A stretch of DNA of 5,211 bases, taken from contig JBOGIQ010000388.1 in assembly GCA_050742535.1 (NCBI GenBank), positions 1 through 5,211 on the forward strand. Reading direction: 5' to 3'. Below, piece after piece: positions 1-5,211 of the stretch; the first letter of the stretch is position 1; every line of letters starts with the position of its first letter. Source of the DNA: Gp6-AA40 sp050742535. GTDB lineage: Bacteria; Acidobacteriota; Vicinamibacteria; Vicinamibacterales; UBA2999. Below the pieces are notes generated by a model. That model saw nothing but the letters and a program-made list of their open reading frames with translations. It was not told the origin of the DNA and did no database searches. Both the position numbers and the translations under genes were made by a program.

Positions 1-1
1 G

Positions 2-1246
2 GTTGGTCATGAGCCGTCACTGGTTTTTCCGCCGGTGCTCGCGCGCGTCGCGCGCGAGCGGCTGGCCCCGGTGACCACGTGCCTCACAGGCGTATCCGAC
101 GATGAGCTGGTGCGGCTGCTCACCACGGTGTTCTTCGCCGGCCTCGAGACATATGAGGGGGAGCACCACTCCATCGGCGTCACCTTCGTGGGCAGGAACC
201 AGAGCGACTTCGTGATGACCGACGCGGCCGCATCCGCCGGGGTGCCGCTCTATCGTTGGAAGATCCTGCGGTTTGCCTCACCACGTCCGTTCGTGCCGCG
301 CGAGCTGGCGAAGCTGTCGGTTGCCAGCGCCGAGCGGCGCATCTATTCGGCGGTCGGCGTCCTGGAAGATGGATCGCTCGCGGTCATCGGCCTGGCGCGC
401 GAGGGCGTCACCAGCGGACCGGATCCGTTCGTCAAGATCGTCACGTCCAGGCCGGGATGCCTCGAGATCCGGAGCGGACGCGAGCTGGTGATCGAATACG
501 AGCGCGGCGCGATCCTGGCCGTCACGGACGACCCGGTCTTCGCTGCCGACAGCTCGATCCATCGTGCCCTGAAGACCATTGCCAGCAACAGCGGGGTCGA
601 GGACCACGTGGTTCCGCACTATCTCGACGCCGTGGCGTTCCTGGTCCGCGAAATGATCGCCCACGGCCGCGGCGGCATTCTGATCATCGGCACCGAGGAG
701 GAGCCGGCGGTGACCGGAACGGCACCGTATGCGATGGTCCTCGACTCCTCCCTCGCGTCGCTGCTTCGTCTGGCCTGGCGGATCGGTTCCGGATCCGGCA
801 TGACGTCCACGACCGGCGTGTGGCGGCACGGTGACCAGCGCATCCGCGAGGTATCCGCTCCACCGGCCGGTGCGGCGTTCGGGCAGCTGCTGCGAAGTGC
901 CTTTCTGACCGAGGCCGAACGGGTCGGCGAAGAGCTCGGCCGCCTCACGGCGATCGACGGTGCCGTCCTCCTCAACTGCAATCTCGGGCTGACGGCGTTC
1001 GGGATCATCCTGCCGGTCGGCGGTTCGGTGCCAATTATCGAACGCACTGGCAACGGAGACCCTCCGGCACGCCTGATGGACTTCGACAGCCGCGGCACCC
1101 GGCATCGTGCCGCGGCGACCTACGCGGCGGAGCACCCGGGCAGCGTTGTTTTCGTGGCGTCGGAAGATGGTCAGGTGTCGTGCCTGCTGCGCGAGTCGGT
1201 GTCGTCGCCCGTCCGGCTCTGGCACCTCGGCGCGGACACCCGGTGA
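2..1246 (+). CDS. DACNV-type diadenylate cyclase (c-di-AMP synthase-like), 5' partial
   Basis: Predicted to join two ATP into cyclic di-AMP in the cytoplasm; no signal peptide or clear membrane helix is visible. Numbering from the GTG at 35, the C-terminal part (about 285-390) is a DAC (DisA_N) domain. It has the DGA motif at 308-310 (IDGAVLL) and GTRHRAA at 354-360, whose RHR triad contacts ATP in DisA/CdaA. It ends in a VVFVASEDGQV strand-turn like the family's VSEETG. Residues 1-225 match my memory of the DACNV probable sensor region: an SDDELVRLL helix, then RPF...EL.KLS (84-95) and a short LAVIGL strand. The frame is open to the left edge, and the codons before GTG 35 read VGHEPSLVFPP, resembling the family's N-terminal start. 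No ribosome site precedes GTG 35, so I treat the gene as truncated by the window. It converges on the next gene. Catalytic activity is inferred from the motifs; the signal sensed is unknown. Confidence 0.85.
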   Translation, partial: VGHEPSLVFPPVLARVARERLAPVTTCLTGVSDDELVRLLTTVFFAGLETYEGEHHSIGVTFVGRNQSDFVMTDAAASAGVPLYRWKILRFASPRPFVPRELAKLSVASAERRIYSAVGVLEDGSLAVIGLAREGVTSGPDPFVKIVTSRPGCLEIRSGRELVIEYERGAILAVTDDPVFAADSSIHRALKTIASNSGVEDHVVPHYLDAVAFLVREMIAHGRGGILIIGTEEEPAVTGTAPYAMVLDSSLASLLRLAWRIGSGSGMTSTTGVWRHGDQRIREVSAPPAGAAFGQLLRSAFLTEAERVGEELGRLTAIDGAVLLNCNLGLTAFGIILPVGGSVPIIERTGNGDPPARLMDFDSRGTRHRAAATYAAEHPGSVVFVASEDGQVSCLLRESVSSPVRLWHLGADTR

Positions 1247-1285
1247 CAGTGACTCACCGCTCGCGCCACGAAATCCGCGGCAACC

Positions 1286-2242
1286 CTATCCTGTGATCGC
1301 CAGCCCTTCGGCGATCTTCTCGCGCAGCCGGCGGATGAACGGCGCGGCGGCGGCCGCATCATAGCCACCGGCGCGAAACGCATCGCGCCACTGCTTGTCC
1401 GTCAGTTTGGCGAGGAGTCCGCTCGCCCAGCGCACGTCGTCCGGCGTGATGCGATCGCGCACAAGACGCTCGTACCAGCCGGTGTATCCGAACCGCACGT
1501 AACGGCTATCGCGTCCGGCGAGAAATGGCAGGGCCGCAAACTGGTCGGCATCGCCGCGCCTCGGACGGATGCGCGATGTCGATCCGAGCGCCGAGCCGAG
1601 ATCGCGTACGACGTACCAACGCTCGACCGCGCCGTCACCAATCGTGTGGTCGAAGACGCTGTTGTTCGAGTTCTTCAAATCGGAGCTATTGAACATGATC
1701 AAGACCACGAGCAGTCCGCTGTACGGTCTGGTGCCGACGAATGGATTGTTCTGCCAGTCCCAGGCGCCGCGCTCCTTGAGCTCGGGATGGTTCAGTCGAA
1801 ACCGCCCGCCCGGCTCGTGCCGCGCGCCGAAGGTATCCACGAGCGAGAAGGCCGGAAGAAAGTACACCGGCGGCTGGCGATAGCCGACGGCGGACAGGAC
1901 GCGTGACAGCACCACCTCGATCGGGCCCTCGGCAGTACGGCCGTGCGCCTCCTGCTTGACGCTCCACTCGCGGTTCAACGAATCGACCACGATCATCCCG
2001 GGATTGGCTCCACCGCGCTTGGAACGCTGGAAGCGGTACGTATCTGCGGGATCGGGCGCGAACGCCTGACCCCACGGACCGTCAAACAGATCCTTGGCTG
2101 CGATGTCGCCCGGTTCGTGCCACAGCTCCTCGATGGCCACCCGGTCCGGGACGGCCGTCGCACGCAGAGCGGTGTCCAGTCCCGGAACGTACATGCCGAG
2201 GACCAGCGGCAGCGCCGCAAGAACCACGAGATTTCTCACCAT
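1286..2242 (-). CDS. Secreted protein with kinase-like motifs, acidobacterial hypothetical family
   Basis: Protein of 318 residues with no established function that I can name. The start is the ATG at 2242 because AGGAG (2248-2252) sits 5 bases upstream and a hydrophobic signal peptide follows at once (MVRNLVVLAALPLVLGMYV, possible cleavage near residue 28); a longer frame from 2281 would run into the preceding gene. Motifs in order are LWHEPGDIAAKDLFDGPWG (40-58), REWSVK (91-96), E109 in PIEVVLSRVLSAVGY, NPFVGTRPYSGL (166-177), SSDLKNSNN (186-194) and VVRDLGSALG (211-220). The spacing resembles a protein-kinase fold: K96 as the ATP lysine, E109 as the helix-C glutamate, D188-K190-N193 as the catalytic loop (compare RDLKPEN) and D214-L-G as the metal-binding DFG-like motif. 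The motifs are seen; the kinase assignment is my inference. Last gene of the operon, 8 bases after the Omp85 gene, so it probably works in the periplasm or at the outer membrane. Confidence 0.8.
   Translation of the reverse strand: MVRNLVVLAALPLVLGMYVPGLDTALRATAVPDRVAIEELWHEPGDIAAKDLFDGPWGQAFAPDPADTYRFQRSKRGGANPGMIVVDSLNREWSVKQEAHGRTAEGPIEVVLSRVLSAVGYRQPPVYFLPAFSLVDTFGARHEPGGRFRLNHPELKERGAWDWQNNPFVGTRPYSGLLVVLIMFNSSDLKNSNNSVFDHTIGDGAVERWYVVRDLGSALGSTSRIRPRRGDADQFAALPFLAGRDSRYVRFGYTGWYERLVRDRITPDDVRWASGLLAKLTDKQWRDAFRAGGYDAAAAAPFIRRLREKIAEGLAITG
1295..1316 (+). terminator. Possible weak terminator hairpin after the cyclase gene
   Basis: GATCGCC (1295-1301) and GGCGATC (1310-1316) form a perfect 7-base-pair stem with an 8-base loop, followed on the plus strand by TTCT. 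It lies 49 bases past the cyclase stop codon and inside the 3' coding end of the convergent gene. The T-tract is poor and the stem is also explained by coding sequence, so a terminator role is only a possibility. Confidence 0.25.
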
Positions 2243-2250
2243 AAGATCTC

Positions 2251-3495
2251 CTACGGCACGAACGGCACCGCAGCGACCCACCGTGTCAACCGGTCGAGGT
2301 CGAACGGATCGCTGGAGCGGAACATCACGTGCCAGCCTTCGTCGGTGTGAGCGACATCAACGCGCGCCAGCGTCGAGCGGTGTGTGTGCAGACGCAGGCC
2401 AAATCCGTAAACGGTCTTGTCGAGGCCCAGATCGCCCACACGCGCCGCGACCGTTCCGGCGTCGACGAACACCGCCCCATCCAGGTGCGTGAAGATCGGC
2501 CACCGGGACTCGGCGCTCGCCAGGAGCAGGTGTCTGTCGTGGAACCGATAGTTCGAGTAGCCGCGCAAGGTGTACGAACCGCCGAGACTGGGCATCAGAT
2601 AGAAAGGCACTTCCTGGTCCGGCGGCGCATGCGTGAAGAGTCCCCAACCGTGCAGGATCACCACCATGCCACGGTCGAATAGAGGGAGCGCCTGCAATCC
2701 CTCAACCTCGTACCGCTGAAAGCTGTAGCGCTGCTCATCGGCGACATACGCCCCGGCCGACGCGTGATAGAGGCTTCCGCGAGTGAGGTGGTTCGGAAAA
2801 TCGCGTGTGTCGGCGGTGATCGCCATCTCGCCGTGAAGGAACGTGGGCTGCTGGGGGATCGTCATCGCGGGGTCGTTGGGAAATGCCGCCTGCGCAGCGG
2901 GCTCGTCGGGCCGGAACGGGCCCGTCGGCGACGAGACAGATGGCCGATCGATCCAGCCGAACCGCGACGACAGACCGAGCCAACGCCGGGGGCGGTATCT
3001 GGCGTAGCCGACGACGTTCATCGTTTGCAGGCGGTACTGGCTGCGCTGGTCATCGGACGTGTCCGGACCCAGGCCGAAGTAGTTCACCTGCGTCGAGTCC
3101 TGCCACCGCGCTTCAACACCTGCGGCCAGGCGCCCGTCCGCCATGAGCGGGAACTCGAGGAGAGCGTCCGCCTTCAGGTATCCACGCCAGGACACCGCGG
3201 CATGCGCATCGGCGAACGCGCGTCCATCGAACAGCGCCCATCGATACCCGGGCCCTGCGGAAATCCAGCCTGCGCCGGAGATCATCCCGCCGACCTTCGG
3301 GTAAAACCCCTCGTCCCGCTCTCCTTCTCCGTCTGACATGTACCGGGCGGCGAAGTCCAGGGCCGCCGTGAGCAGATCGGGCTCGTCGAACAATGCCGGA
3401 CCATGCGGCTCGACGCTGCGGGGCGCCTCCTGCCCGAGTGCAGGTCTCGCGAGGACGGCGAGGATCACCAGTACGAACAGATGCCGTCGTGTCAT
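2251..3495 (-). CDS. BamA/Omp85-family outer-membrane barrel without POTRA domains
   Basis: Outer-membrane beta-barrel of 414 residues, predicted to form a pore or insertion barrel of the bacterial surface antigen (D15) class. A signal peptide is clear (MTRRHLFVLVILAVLARPALG, cleavage near 21/22). Family marks are NYFGLGPDTS (138-147), ADTRDFPNHLTRGS (228-241), the substrate-loop LRGY at 310-313 within LGGSYTLRGYSNYRF, an SAESRWPI strand (327-334) and AVFVDAGTVA (341-350). Only about 45 residues lie between the signal and the first strands, too few for a POTRA domain, so this is the barrel alone and is unlikely to be the housekeeping BamA. The ATG at 3495 is preceded by GGAGGG (3500-3505) and overlaps the transporter's stop codon as ATGA. 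The stop at 2251-2253 touches the ribosome binding site of the next gene. The family is confident; the cargo or substrate is unknown. Confidence 0.88.
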   Translation of the reverse strand: MTRRHLFVLVILAVLARPALGQEAPRSVEPHGPALFDEPDLLTAALDFAARYMSDGEGERDEGFYPKVGGMISGAGWISAGPGYRWALFDGRAFADAHAAVSWRGYLKADALLEFPLMADGRLAAGVEARWQDSTQVNYFGLGPDTSDDQRSQYRLQTMNVVGYARYRPRRWLGLSSRFGWIDRPSVSSPTGPFRPDEPAAQAAFPNDPAMTIPQQPTFLHGEMAITADTRDFPNHLTRGSLYHASAGAYVADEQRYSFQRYEVEGLQALPLFDRGMVVILHGWGLFTHAPPDQEVPFYLMPSLGGSYTLRGYSNYRFHDRHLLLASAESRWPIFTHLDGAVFVDAGTVAARVGDLGLDKTVYGFGLRLHTHRSTLARVDVAHTDEGWHVMFRSSDPFDLDRLTRWVAAVPFVP

Positions 3496-4340
3496 TGATC
3501 CCTCCGGTCGAAGCGCGAGAGCCAGCGCGATGTGAGGGCTGCGCCCGCGACCGTCGTCGGCACCGCGAGCGCGATCATCACCATCGCGCGGTGATCCGCG
3601 CCGGATGCCAGCAGCGGTGCGGCCGCGGCGCCCACGTTCCTCGTTGAGAGCCCGAGGGCCAGCACGCGTCTCTGCCCTTCAGGAAATCCCGGGCTCAACG
3701 CGTAGGCACCGACAGTCACGATCGCCAGGAACGCACATTGCGCCGCGATCGCGTACGTGCCAACCACTCCCAGAAAGTCCCGCCAGTAGCTGGCCGCCAC
3801 GAGCGCAACCACGAGCAGCATCGCAACGGTGGCTACCGGATGCACGAGCCGTCGCAGTTGTGCTGCCGCGCGCGGCGCCGATGCCTGGAATCCGGCGCCA
3901 GCCGCCAGCGGCAGGATGATGAAGACGACAAGCGGCCTCGCGATGGCCCAGGGATCGGTGGTCAACCCGAGGAGCAACGGCACGGCCAGCGGCATGTACA
4001 CGACGGCGCCAATCGTGGCGATCACGAAGAACGCCGCCACGTACGCCGGGGCCCCGCCTGCAGGCGCCGCAACCGCCGGTAGAAACGGCGCGCCCGGTGC
4101 CATGGCGAGCAAAACAAGTCCCAGTGCGTGCGGCGGCTGCAGCGGTACCACCCAGGTCAGCACGATGGCGAGCACCGGGCCGACAACGAACCCCCACAGC
4201 ACGGTCGCACCCGTAAACCGCCAGTCGCGGAGGGCGGCAAACGCGTCGCGCAACGGCACACGCAGCCCCACTTCCAGCAGGCTGCCGGCGATGAAGAGCA
4301 CGAGCGCGACACGCAGGAACGGTTCGAGCTGGTTCGCCAT
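3492..4340 (-). CDS. BASS-family (bile acid:sodium symporter-like) inner-membrane transporter
   Basis: Multi-pass protein of 282 residues resembling BASS/SBF carriers, which move organic anions with sodium across the inner membrane. About nine hydrophobic segments are visible at roughly 8-26, 42-65, 71-93, 98-126, 136-152, 165-184, 191-215, 225-246 and 252-273. The best family mark is ALGLSTRNVGAAAAP (228-242), corresponding to the broken-helix TRN/xQN region near the sodium sites. APGAPFLPAV (81-90) sits where many members have a PGG..SN motif; the asparagine is missing, so sodium coupling or substrate may differ. The ATG at 4340 comes 9 bases after the stop of the small barrel gene, with only a weak GAG-type ribosome site, which suggests coupled translation. 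The gene end overlaps the Omp85 start by 4 bases. Substrate cannot be assigned; annotation as a true bile acid transporter would be too specific. Confidence 0.8.
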   Translation of the reverse strand: MANQLEPFLRVALVLFIAGSLLEVGLRVPLRDAFAALRDWRFTGATVLWGFVVGPVLAIVLTWVVPLQPPHALGLVLLAMAPGAPFLPAVAAPAGGAPAYVAAFFVIATIGAVVYMPLAVPLLLGLTTDPWAIARPLVVFIILPLAAGAGFQASAPRAAAQLRRLVHPVATVAMLLVVALVAASYWRDFLGVVGTYAIAAQCAFLAIVTVGAYALSPGFPEGQRRVLALGLSTRNVGAAAAPLLASGADHRAMVMIALAVPTTVAGAALTSRWLSRFDRRDQ

Positions 4341-4349
4341 CGGAGTCGC

Positions 4350-4940
4350 TCAGGGCGAACCCTGTGGCCCGCCGAACCGGTAAGTAAAGTGGACCCCGGC
4401 AATCATCAGGACATTCGCCCGCCACCCGTCGACCACGACGAGCAGCCGCGCATCGGGACGAACCCAGAGCGGTCCACCGACGTGCACATCCAGACCAGCG
4501 CCGCCGGCGCCGACAAAATCGTTGAACGCTTTTTCAGGAGATCCGGGCAGCGTGCGATCGAGGTAGAAGTCCGGCGCACGTGAATCCGACGGCGTGACCG
4601 ACGCATGGAACAGTCCGCCTTCGACGGTGATGAACGGTGACGTGCGTCCGGTCGTGTTCAGATACAGCCTGGCGCCGAACAGCGCGGCGAAGCCATCAAC
4701 GCCAGGTTCCGATACCCATGAGCCGCTGCCTTCGAGCGCCAGGCGTCCAGACGCGCGCCACCCGGCCGACCAGCCGAAGGCGCCAGCCGGTCCCGTCGCC
4801 GCGGCGGTCCCGCCGCCGAAGAGCGAGAGCTCGGCGCCGCGCGTGACGTTGATTCGGCTGTAATCCTGAGCAACGGTCTCAGCCGGCAGGGCGCACACGA
4901 AGAGGGCTATGAGCGCAACGCAATGCGAGAGTCGCTTCAT
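4350..4940 (-). CDS. Small secreted beta-barrel-like outer-membrane protein
   Basis: Protein of 196 residues from the ATG at 4940. This start is chosen because it opens a standard signal peptide (MKRLSHCVALIALFVCALPA..., cleavage near VAQ at 23-25); the same frame is open back to 5189, but that extension is arginine- and proline-rich and looks like a non-coding GC artefact. The ribosome site is weak. The mature part alternates polar and hydrophobic residues in about eight likely strands near 34-44, 54-63, 65-75, 84-95, 101-115, 141-155, 157-172 and 175-188. It closes with VHFTYRFG, a typical penultimate barrel strand followed here by a short GPQGSP tail. Length and glycine-rich strands fit an eight-stranded OmpA/OmpW-like barrel (OMP_b-brl class). 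First gene of the operon, 9 bases before the transporter. Specific function is unknown. Confidence 0.78.
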   Translation of the reverse strand: MKRLSHCVALIALFVCALPAETVAQDYSRINVTRGAELSLFGGGTAAATGPAGAFGWSAGWRASGRLALEGSGSWVSEPGVDGFAALFGARLYLNTTGRTSPFITVEGGLFHASVTPSDSRAPDFYLDRTLPGSPEKAFNDFVGAGGAGLDVHVGGPLWVRPDARLLVVVDGWRANVLMIAGVHFTYRFGGPQGSP

Positions 4941-4968
4941 CACTTGCCGTCTGTCAGCATCGCTCCGC

Positions 4969-4982
4969 GCCGGCGCGCCGGC
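4969..4982. repeat. Perfect 14-base GC palindrome in the leader of the operon
   Basis: GCCGGCGCGCCGGC reads the same on both strands. It lies 28 bases upstream of the ATG at 4940, probably in the leader or promoter region of the minus-strand operon. It could be a regulator site or a leader hairpin, but short GC palindromes are also common by chance in DNA of this composition. Confidence 0.35.
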
Positions 4983-5045
4983 TATGTCGATCCGGCGGGG
5001 AGGGCAAACGCCGCGGCATGTCTTGGGTCGTTCTAGCAGGGGATC

Positions 5046-5078
5046 TCGTGGGGCGAGCCTTGCAGGCTCGCCTCGCGA
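5046..5078 (+). repeat. Long intergenic hairpin, REP-like
   Basis: The arms 5046-5060 and 5064-5078 pair over 15 positions with a 3-base TGC loop. The inner nine pairs are perfect (GGCGAGCCT with AGGCTCGCC), and two of the outer six are G-T wobbles that pair only in plus-strand RNA. There is no T-tract, so it is not an intrinsic terminator. Position between divergent genes and a compact GC-rich stem fit a REP-type extragenic palindrome or a small structured leader; copy number in the genome would decide. Confidence 0.5.
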
Positions 5079-5121
5079 ACCCGCAGGGCTGAGGATCCAA
5101 CACATCTCGACACGAGGTGCG

Positions 5122-5145
5122 GCGCGGGGCTGCCGCGCAGCGCGG
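5122..5145. repeat. GC-rich inverted-repeat cluster upstream of the right-hand gene
   Basis: GCGCGG (5122-5127), CCGCGC (5133-5138) and GCGCGG (5140-5145) form two alternative stems: the middle copy can pair with either neighbour, the second pairing being symmetric around one A. It lies 43-66 bases upstream of the ATG at 5188, where a regulator site could sit. Base composition alone may explain it. Confidence 0.25.
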
Positions 5146-5172
5146 AAAGCGCTTGGGCGGCGATCCGGGCTG

Positions 5173-5181
5173 TGATCTACT
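5173..5181 (+). promoter_or_regulatory. Possible extended -10 element for a leaderless gene
   Basis: TGATCTACT reads as TG-n-TCTACT, an extended -10 box with four of six consensus bases. It ends 6 bases before the ATG at 5188, so transcription would begin at or next to the start codon. No Shine-Dalgarno sequence precedes that ATG, which agrees with a leaderless message. The match is short and the -35 region (TTGGGC at 5153-5158) is poor. Confidence 0.3.
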
Positions 5182-5187
5182 GGGCGC

Positions 5188-5211
5188 ATGGGTGAGACAC
5201 CGCCGCTGCTG
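5188..5211 (+). CDS. Start of an unidentified gene cut by the window edge
   Basis: Eight codons, MGETPPLL, run in frame from the ATG at 5188 to the edge. Support is circumstantial: it follows a non-coding stretch, diverges from the envelope operon and has a -10-like element directly before it. The fragment is too short to identify a product or to exclude a chance ATG. Confidence 0.4.

Noticed and set aside
278..1225. Long open frame of 315 codons antisense to the cyclase gene
   Set aside because: It lies wholly opposite a gene with clear DAC motifs and reads as an arginine-rich, low-complexity protein; GC-rich codon bias opens such frames.
1247..1285. Bidirectional terminator in the gap between the convergent genes
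   Set aside because: No stem of useful length or T-tract is visible in these 39 bases; the only hairpin lies within the neighbouring coding end.
2243..2281. Upstream extension of the kinase-like protein by 13 residues
   Set aside because: It would overlap the Omp85 gene and place residues before a good signal peptide; the ATG at 2242 has AGGAG at correct spacing.
2094..2492. Plus-strand frame of 132 codons across the junction of the last two operon genes
   Set aside because: It spans two well-supported minus-strand genes and encodes a Ser/Arg/Pro-rich sequence typical of a shadow frame.
5009..5058. Sigma-70-like promoter for the minus-strand operon (TAGAAC at 5035-5030 as -10)
   Set aside because: No acceptable -35 box lies at 16-18 bases, and alternatives nearer the gene are equally weak; I cannot place the promoter.
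4941..5189. 83-residue N-terminal extension of the small barrel protein, or a separate small protein
   Set aside because: The translation is rich in Arg, Pro and Ala without any motif, crosses the hairpin and palindrome, and precedes a standard signal peptide start.
1..5211. CRISPR array, tRNA, rRNA, insertion sequence or phage genes
   Set aside because: No regularly spaced direct repeats, tRNA cloverleaf, rRNA signature, transposase or phage structural motif was recognised.

Overview
The window is high-GC, densely coded bacterial DNA. The mix of genes suggests Acidobacteriota, possibly a Vicinamibacteria-like lineage: a DACNV-type diadenylate cyclase, a secreted protein with LW..PGDIA..DLF..GPWG and W-SVK motifs that I recall mainly from acidobacterial genomes, and diderm outer-membrane barrels. 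This placement is inferred from protein style; there is no rRNA or other marker gene to confirm it.

Layout. The left part (2-1246, + strand) is the 3' portion of a gene for a diadenylate cyclase-like protein: an N-terminal probable sensor region, then a C-terminal DAC domain that keeps both signature motifs, DGA and RHR. Its reading frame is open to the left edge, so the true start probably lies outside. It converges, across 39 bases, on a four-gene minus-strand block (4940 down to 1286).

In transcription order the block encodes: a small secreted beta-barrel-like protein (4350-4940); a BASS-type multi-pass transporter (3492-4340); a BamA/Omp85-type outer-membrane barrel without POTRA domains (2251-3495); and a secreted protein with kinase-like motifs (1286-2242). 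The junctions are 9 bases, a 4-base ATGA overlap, and 8 bases with the last gene's ribosome binding site touching the previous stop codon. This is the spacing of one co-translated operon. Three products carry export signals and the fourth is an inner-membrane carrier, so the block looks like an envelope unit: two outer-membrane barrels, one inner-membrane transporter and one exported enzyme-like protein. Its substrate cannot be read from the sequence.

Right edge. The 247 bases between 4940 and 5188 are a divergent intergenic region. It holds a long hairpin (5046-5078), a perfect 14-base palindrome (4969-4982) and a GC-rich inverted-repeat cluster (5122-5145). A probable plus-strand gene starts at 5188 and is cut off after eight codons. 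The most interesting items are the DACNV-type cyclase, the secreted kinase-like protein, and the conserved-looking operon that carries the latter.
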